Shown: piece after piece, positions 36,301 to 45,300 of the stretch | How positions within the stretch are numbered: the stretch's first letter is position 1 | How the letters are laid out: every line of letters begins with the position of its first letter | Assembly: GCF_028389875.1 (NCBI RefSeq) | Contig: NC_084672.1 | Span: forward strand, 12,267,958 to 12,331,957 | Length of the DNA stretch: 64,000 nucleotides | Source of the DNA: Rhea pennata | Taxonomy: Eukaryota; Chordata; Aves; Rheiformes; Rheidae | Reading direction: 5' to 3' | Notes under the pieces: model-generated | What the model was told of the DNA's origin: nothing | Databases searched by the model: none | The model's input: only the letters and a program-made list of their open reading frames with translations | Program-made: the position numbers and the translations under genes

Positions 36301-39300
36301 ACAATTAATTCATGTCTAGTTTTAGCCATTTTGGTTGATGCTTTTCATGTGCCTTTTTCAGTTCCATACTTGCCATTTTTAATTTGTATATTGTTTAGGA
36401 TGAAGATGAATTTCCAGAGCTAAATAGTGACAATGGGAGCAGCAGAAGTGCTAACATGCAGCAAAAGATTTCACCCAAAGTAGTAAGTAACTCTTTTGGT
36501 TTGGAGAGGATTTTTAAATAGAGGGAAGTTGTTTTGAGATTATAATAATGTTAATATTCTTTTATGACTGTCTATTACAATATTTTTAATAATTATAGTA
36601 GCTTTTAAGGTATTTGCAATACTAATCTAGACATTAAAGGAATGCTAATTAAAATAAATGGTGTAGAGAAGCCATGTTAAAATAGACTGCTGGATTTTTG
36701 TTTAATGAGGTTGTCAGTGAGTGAGACTAAGATGAACTTCATGGACGCTTCTCCATCTCAGTGGTGTGTTTTTCATGGAGTTTGTGCTTTATGAAGTTTC
36801 ATGGTAAATTTAAAGTTAATGTTAGATATAATAGGATTTCTTACACTGAAATTGATTTGGGGTATTTATCTAAATTTCTTGGTGCTAATACTTAAACTAC
36901 GTCTTGTGGCAGACTTTACTTTTTCTGACTCAGAGGGTTTACGTTCAGACTGCTGTTTTGGTGCAGAGTTTTATTAAAACTGTTAAATCCACAAATAAGT
37001 AACTAGTTTCATTTTTCTTTTTAGAATAACTACCAAATACATAGTTTGTTCTGAAAGAAAAATAAACTAAGAGAATCGTTTCAAGATTGTACAAATGGAT
37101 GATGCAAAGATGCCCTTTTAATACTTGTATGATCCTAAAACAAAACCTTTAAACAGAACATCTAGACTATTTCATCTATTTGGCTGTTCTCCAGGAAAGT
37201 CGAGTCCTATGTGAAACTTCTGGAAGGGGCACCAGTATTTAGTAATTAAACTGGAAAACATTCTGAAGAAATAATTGAGAATAAGTATAATAATGTCTTC
37301 CTGTACAAAGATGAAATATGCATAAATATTTCACCTTACTGTGTTATCTAGCTGTACTTAATTATTTTGATTTCATACTGCTGACCAAAGTAAATGTTCA
37401 TTTGGTTTATGGATTGACACTCTCCCTATGAAAGAGGAAGAGAGAAATAATAATAATAAAAAAATCTTTATGAAAGGCCTTTAATTGCTTTTTGTGCGCT
37501 TTGTTTAAAATCCTAGTTGGATGACTTACCAGAGAATTCTCCAATCAATATAGTTCAAACGCCAATTCCTATTACAACCTCCGTACCGAAGCGTGCAAAA
37601 AGTCAGAAGAAGAAGGCTTTGGCAGCAGCACTTGCAACAGCTCAAGAATATTCAGAGATAAGCATGGAACAGAAAAAGCTCCAGGTCTGTGGCTTCTCTT
37701 CCTCCCCCCACCTTGCCAGTAGTAAAAAGGAATACATATTAGCTGTTAGTCCTTTTTATTCTGTAATAGCAAGAATTTCTTTGGAAAGACTGTTTTGCTG
37801 GTGTTTATCAGCATGTGATATTCATGTATAGGAGGCTTTATCAAAAGCGGCTGGAAAGAAAAGCAAGACACCTGTACAACTGGATTTGGGGGACATGCTA
37901 GCGGCTCTTGAAAAGCAGCAACAAGCAATGAAAGCTCGTCAGATCACCAACACCAGGCCTCTTTCATACACAGGTATTTCTAATCTGCTTAACTCACTAA
38001 ATGCATTTTTGTGACAGTATAAATGTGAAATGTGATCATTCTGAGCTCCTTTGGTGTTTTATTCTGTTAAGTTTTATTTTGAGGTATAAACATTAAAATT
38101 TGAGGAATTTTTTTAATGCATTTATCTTTATGAAATACTCACTGTACTATCTTACTTCGTACTTGCAGAATGCAATGGTGAATAGTCTTGCAGAACTGAA
38201 GACAAACTTTTGTTAAAACACTTACTGCTCAAATAGTACTCGCTTATTGCGAGTAATTCAGTGTGAAAGTGAGTGTTTGAAAAGAACTGTATGAGGTTAA
38301 ACAGAGCTTCTATTCCAGAATTCTCTTTTGGAAGCAACTTAGAGGCGATATGCATGATTGATTGCACAAGGATACTTCTCCAGGATATTCCTCCAGCTTC
38401 TATAGATTGTAGTTCAGGGCCTCCTGACACAAAGTTTTCTCAATCAAAATTTGTTTAGTAATTAAATTATCCATCACTCTTTCATCATGTGCTTTTACTG
38501 TCCTTAAGGTCCTATGGCAGTGAGTTTACTACAAGTTGTGTGGAAAAGCTGTTCCTTCCACTGACTTCTTTCCTCCCTTCCTTTGTGCCCCAATCATAAT
38601 TTCAGTAGCCCTCATAGCGTTTGCATTATGAAGAAAATGAGCAATCATTCCCCGCTCTTCTTCTGTATATATTTTTTTTAAATCTATAATCTCTTTTCCA
38701 GTCTGAAGAGTCCTTATCTGTTCAGCTGCTTCCTTATATGGAAATTTGTCCACGTTTCTGATCATCCTGATTACCTTCTCTATCTTCTTGTAGTTTTGCA
38801 GTATCTGTTGGAGATGTAGAAGATAAAATATGCACAGAACATAAAGTTGTGATTCCACTATGAATTTATGCAATGACTTAAATGCATTTTTTTCCTCTAT
38901 TTCTTTTTCAATTCCTAATATTAAGTTAGATTTTTCTTCAATGCCCACTGCTGAATACCAAATTGATATTTTCATGGAGCTGCTTATTTAACCCTTGGAT
39001 TTCATTCTTGAACGATAGCATATAGCCTGGAGTTCATTTTTATACACGTAGTTACCATTTTTCCTTATGTACGTTTCTTCATTTACCTGCTCCCAAGTTT
39101 CTGCTGTGTTCAAATACTAACTGAAGTTGGCAAGATTACATCAAACATAACTCAGCACAGAACAGTTGGCGTTTTCATTTAAGACTGTTTGTTTTTATTC
39201 TGTTTTTCACAGAAAGCATACTTAACTGCATGCTTCATTCCCTCATCTGTTGTCTTGTCAGCTAATAGTCTTTGACAACTAAAAATGAATGTCTAAATAA

Positions 39301-42300
39301 ATATTTGCAATGTGTTGTATTACTATAATCTTGCTAATAATGTAACATGTAGTCATTTGAGAGAGATTCCTTACCAGTGTTACGAAGTAATTACTTTCCA
39401 TAGCTTTCTTAAACATGAGGCTAAATTGAAAAAAGCTGAAACCATCTGGAAGCAACAATATCTGATGCAATTTTCCTGTCATTATGAACTGGTGTTTTTT
39501 GTTTTGTTTTGTTTTGTTTTTTTTCCCAAGGAAGGAAAATGTACTTTGAGAATTCATCAGTGGAAATTCTGAAAGCAGTGCTGAAATAAAGTTAGTGTGT
39601 CTTTTTAGCAAGACTAATACCTTTCTTGTATTTAGTCGGCAGTGCTGCTCCCTTTCATACCAAAGAATCTGCCAATAGGAAGTCCTTAAAGGGACAGCCA
39701 GCTATGGGTTGCCTTAATCCTTTGGATTCAACTGCTCCAAAAGTGAAAAGAGGAAAAGAAAGAGAAATTTCAAAACTGAAACGCCCTACTGCGCTTAAAA
39801 AGGTAAATGTGACAACTATGGAGTGTTTTAATCTACATTCAAGTTTCAAAAATCAATTCTTATTTATTTAGTTTCACTTGAAGTCTAGTGACCCTGAGCT
39901 TAGGGTAAGGAATTGTGAGCTTCTGCTCACTTCTGGTTCCTATTAGTGGTATCTTGTTTTGGGGCTTTAGGCATGTAACGTGACTTCTCTATCCGTGTAG
40001 CAGATTAGGGATAGTATATGTCTATCTAGGCAGCAGTTGCAAGAACTTTTTACTATAATCTTTAAGTCATATGGGCAAAGCTAGGTGAGTTTTTTCCATG
40101 TTTTAGAGCCCTACTGTGTAGGGCAACATAGTATACTAAGTTAGATGCCCCCATCCTTTTTTCTTTCTTCTTTTAACCAGCTATATAATTTGAAGTAAAA
40201 GGCTGTTTTTTAATTGAGTGAATTTATGGTTCAGTGTGTGTGTGTATACATAAATAAAATAAATGTGTACACAGATGTAATACATAATGTGAAGAAATCA
40301 AAAGGTAAAATACAGAAAAGCTAGCTTTAAAAAAAGAGGAAAGTGTGAAAGTTCCTTGATGTTACTCATGCACCACAGTTCTTGTCAGGGTCGTTTTGTC
40401 AAATGGGCAGTCAGGATTTGGCAAAGCTATGTGTGTGTGATAGTTGGCGTTGGCTAATTTGCATTTTTTTGCTCTCCCCAGGCAGGCTTGGGTTTTTTTT
40501 TTTCTGACTTACCCATTATGCGTTTGGACCAGAGAAATCCACAGCAACCTGTTCAGAAAAAGTTTTTCTTGTCTGTATCTTGCTGAGGCTTTTTATTGTT
40601 TGTTTTTGGTTTTTCATTATCCATCACATAAAGCAGCCATAGATATTTTGCTGTTATCTTTATGCCTTTGTTGCTGTAAATGAGAGGTTTCTATCTGTTG
40701 TAGGCATGCTTCACAGAGAAGGCCGTAGTGTTCTTGCATACGGGATGCATGCGTGGTGTGGGCCGTTTGTGGGTGGCTGGGATTTTTTTGTGCGTTTTAC
40801 TTTAAAACAGAGTGGGGATGAGGAATTGTTAAATGAGTGTTATTACCAAAGGAAGTTTTGAAAGTGCTTAATATTTAAAACAAAGTAATTTTAAATGAAG
40901 TACTATCTGTAATCAATGAGGAAGCTTGAAATGGTTTTTCTTTCGTGTGGGGGTTGTGTGTCGTGTCCCATTCCCCCCCCCCCCAAAAAAAAAAAAAAAA
41001 ATCTGATGCGAGTAGGAAGGTTTGAAACCAGTTGGCTAACTATATTTTGGTCTTTTTGTTCAATTAAATGGTACAGTTTTATTTCTTATCTATGTATTTT
41101 TGGCGTGCTAATGGTTGCTATTTTCATCCCTAGATTATTTTGAAAGAGAGAGAAGAAAAGAAAGGCCGTTTATCAGCAGATCATAGCCTTTTGGGATCTG
41201 ACGAACAGAAAGAGGTTCACATTAACTTGACTGCTGATCAGTCTCAGGAACTGGCTTCTCAAGAAGGTCTATCTCCTTCTCTTTTACTTCTTTGTCTCTG
41301 TCTTTCAGAATCAACCTCACATTGCAGTAATCTATTCGTTTTAATATATTGGGGAGTTTTTATAGTATGCAACTTGTTGTTAGCTTCTATTGTATTTTTT
41401 TTAACAGTGTACAACAAAATACCAGAAATTGGAACCCTTATTTTGCAGACTGTCTTGTCTGTACCTTAGTCATGGAAAGCTCAGTCCAGAGTGTGTTCTA
41501 TTTACTTAATTTCTGTACAGCCTTTTAATTCATCTCACTTGGATAGATATTTCAAACACCTCAGAGTTGATTAAAAAAAAAAATCTTTAAGTGGACAAAA
41601 CCTGTTATTCTTCAGTAGTGATTGCATGGTGATGATCTGCTTTCAATTTCTTGTGGGCTGTGCCATGTTGATCAGAATGCATTTTAATGATGAGTAAACT
41701 GAAAGTTCACCAGACAGAAGTTAAACTTTGAAAATTCTTTGTTGCTCAGAGCTTTCTCTGCAAACAGACAGTCTGGACTCCCCAGTTTATTGACAGGAGT
41801 GTTCAGCAAGTTGGAAACTCTTATTCAACATCCTTTGGGATTTTATGGGGGGAGTTTTGTTTGTTTCCCTTTCTTTCTCCACCTAGTCCCTTTTGCAGAG
41901 AGGGGAAGAGGATCAAACTACCAAAATTCCAGATGTACCACTTAAATTTTTCTTCTGAATGATATTTGTCAAAAATCTTGTCTGACTTCAGCTGACTGAA
42001 GATCAGTGTAAATCTTAAGATTTACCATTTATATTTACCATTTACCATTTATAACCAAGAAGTTATACCATTTAGGCATGTCTTCCTTTCTGTTCTGTTC
42101 TTTTCTCAAACTTAGGTTTGGATTTCATTTTATGAATAGTCAAACAGCACTTATTTACCCACCCCACGTGTCTGATATGTGCTTATTTAGCTTTTTGTTT
42201 TTTCTGCCTCTCTACTCTTCCTTCAGGGAAGAATACTGTTCAGTGTTTTCAGAATGTAATTTGGAAAGAGTGTGGGAGAGATGGATCATAAATGTGATAA

Positions 42301-45300
42301 TGTTTCTTCTGTGTAAAAGTGCCTTTGCATTTTGTAATGTTTCAAATCTGTCTTTCAGAAACTGGGTTAAGTATGCCTAGTGATACTTCACTTTCGCCAG
42401 CAAGTCAGAATTCTCCATACTGCATGACTCCAGTGTCCCAAGGCTCACCTGCTAGTTCAGGAATAGGTAGTCCAATGGCATCTTCTGCAATAACCAAAAT
42501 TCACAGCAAGAGATTCAGAGAGTAAGAGTTTTGCCTTATTCACATAAATTTGAAGTTTACACTTGTCACTCTCATTTTTTTTTTTTTTTTAAGTGTGACA
42601 GGTTTAGCAGGCTTGAAAGCTGAGGTAGCATAAACTACCCTTTTATCCTTGCCATGGATGGATATGCACATTGCATGTGCAATGAGTAAGCTAGATAGAA
42701 GTGTTTTGAAAAGGAGATCTTTCTTTTTTTTCTCTTGCTTTTTTTAAGAAAGGCTGCATACATTATGGAAGGGAAAAAGAATATTTAGTTATGAGTGATG
42801 AAAGTTCTGTAATGTTCACTCATGCTAAAACTTTTTTTTATATACTAACATTTTTATAGAGTATCAAATTAAGGAGAAGACTAGTCACTTGTGACACCTA
42901 ATGGATTTTTTGAGGGTTTGTTTATTCTTTTTGTCTAAATTCTTGAGATAGGTAGGGTTACTGGAATACTAAATGCTTTCAGGATTTTTGGGCAGAGGGG
43001 AGTTTTCTTTCTTAGCCTAAAGTATGCACTCTGATTTCTAAATCCCTTTTCATAGCTTTAGATGGTACAGTTTCAAGGAAGTAAAATATTTTTTATTTAG
43101 TAAAAGAAAAGGCTTAATGAACTAGTATTGAGCATGTGCTGTGCTAATTTTGATATTTCTTGAATTTACAGATACTGTAACCAGGTTCTAAGTAAAGAAA
43201 TAGACGAGTGTGTGACTCTGTTACTGCAAGAGCTTGTCAGCTTCCAGGAACGGATTTACCAAAAGGATCCCATGAGAGCTAAAGCAAGGAGAAGACTTGT
43301 TATGGGGTTGCGTGAGGTTACGAAACATATGAAGTTAAACAAGATCAAGTGTGTAATCATATCTCCTAACTGTGAAAAAATCCAGTCGAAAGGTATAAAT
43401 GATAAAAACAGTGATGTATTTAACTGCATTGTATCTACGATTTTCTTATGCCCCTGAGTAACACTAATTAGCAAGGTTAGCAGCATTTTTCAGTTATATT
43501 AGATGTAACACTTTCTGACTCAGTTTTGATTGATTAGTATTGATCTTTTCTTTTTTTTTTATTTGATTGGTGAACAGCTTAACAAAAACCAGATATGCAT
43601 CCAATAGATTTTTATTCTATTCAGTGTTTGATGGAGCTGAAATCCTGAGCTCTGAGTGGTTTCCAGGAGGATTCGTTCCTTTCTGTATGTGTAGGCTAGC
43701 CAACATATTTTACCACTACCAGAAACACAAATAGAGGCTTTCTGAGATGAGAAGAGCAAAGTTCTTCAATAAAATTGCTCTGACAAACTCTTACAATGTG
43801 TACAGTAGTAATAGAGAATACAGAATATTGCTGAACAGAAGCACCTTGATCTGTATACAGAGTAGTGTATATTTGGTTATACTGCAGTACAAAGGTTTTG
43901 TATCTGCTTAGTCCTTTCTATTATCTTCCCACTTACAGCAATGCTAGTTTATTTTAAGCAAGTGCTGAATTAAAACAGCTAAGGACTATATGTAATGACG
44001 CTTTAACTGATGATTACAGTTAAAATTAGAACATAAATCTGTGTCCCATCTATTGTACCACGATTTTAACTGACAAGATATCTCTTTACAACTGTTTTCT
44101 CTAAGGTGGATTGGATGAGGCTTTATATAATGTAATAGCCATGGCGCGGGAACAAGAAATTCCTTTTGTCTTTGCTCTTGGACGTAAAGCTCTTGGACGT
44201 TGTGTGAACAAACTGGTTCCTGTCAGTGTGGTGGGTATCTTCAACTACTCGGGTGCTGAGGTGAGTAATTCACAAAAATGGCTGGAGTAAATCATTATGC
44301 TTCTTGTAACTATGAACTGATTTGTCGTAGAGACCACATCAAATGAGTACACAGTTTATACAGGCCTTGACTTGATCTATACTGGGGTCTGTTTTTTCTT
44401 TGAAATTGCTTACTTATTTACAGAACTAAAAGACTGATGCTATGAAAAATTTTCATCACAACTGTAGCTTTTGAGTAGACTTGAAAAGCCATCTGAAATT
44501 CTTGGGAGGCTTAAGGTTGCCAGGCATACCAGTAAGCACATGTCCTTAGGACTGTGTAAATGTAGAATAGCATTTGTATGAAATAGAGCAGAACTACGTT
44601 TTGGTCAAAGTAAAGGTATTTTGAGCTAATAAGCATAAGGCTGCATGGGGTGTAGCTTTGATTAAAAGTAGTACTATAAAGTGGAAAATTATTAGTAAGC
44701 ACTACTAATTTTTTTTTTAATGTGTGTATGTTAATACTCTAGGAACTGTTTAATAAGTTGGTATCACTGACGGAGGAGGCCAGAAAAGCATACAGAGATA
44801 TGGTTGCAGCAATGGAGCAGGAACAGGCAGAAGAAGCTTTGAAGAATGTCAAGAAGGCACCCCATCATATGGGTCATTCTCGTAATCCCTCTGCAGCAAG
44901 TGCTATCTCATTCTGTAGTGTTATTTCAGAACCTATATCTGAAGTGAATGAGAAAGAATATGGTAAGTGTTTTAAAAACTTTGTAACCAGAAACTGGAGT
45001 TTTTCCCCACTGCTTATTTTAAAACAGCCTTTTTTTTTTTAATTTTTTTTTTAGTCCTAATTTACAGTGGTTACGATTTTCAGAGGTAATATGAGATCGT
45101 TTAGTTTTTTGGTAGTTCTGTAACTAGTTTTTCCTAAACTATATGGGAAATAATCATTAAGTTCTAATCCTCACAAGTCTTGTAGTTACCTAATGCTGTT
45201 TTGCTTATCAAAATCACCCTAAAAGCTAGAGGATACTCGCATCAGCTGGGATGAGTTCTCTAGTTCTATTGAACTGGTATTGAAAGGTATGGTAGTAAGA

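Larger units (their letters stand above)
37974..39635 (+). other. SECISBP2L: SECISBP2L intron 11
   Basis: 1.66 kb. It carries an unusual coding-like stretch on the minus strand (38529-39118, described separately) and a TTTTG low-complexity tract at 39495-39524. Confidence 0.85.

Noticed and set aside
37685-37831. Extension of SECISBP2L exon 10 through intron 10 as coding sequence
   Set aside because: The family protein continues directly from KLQ to EALSK across the spliced junction. The intron reading is novel sequence ending in a stop, so it is listed only as a retention hypothesis.
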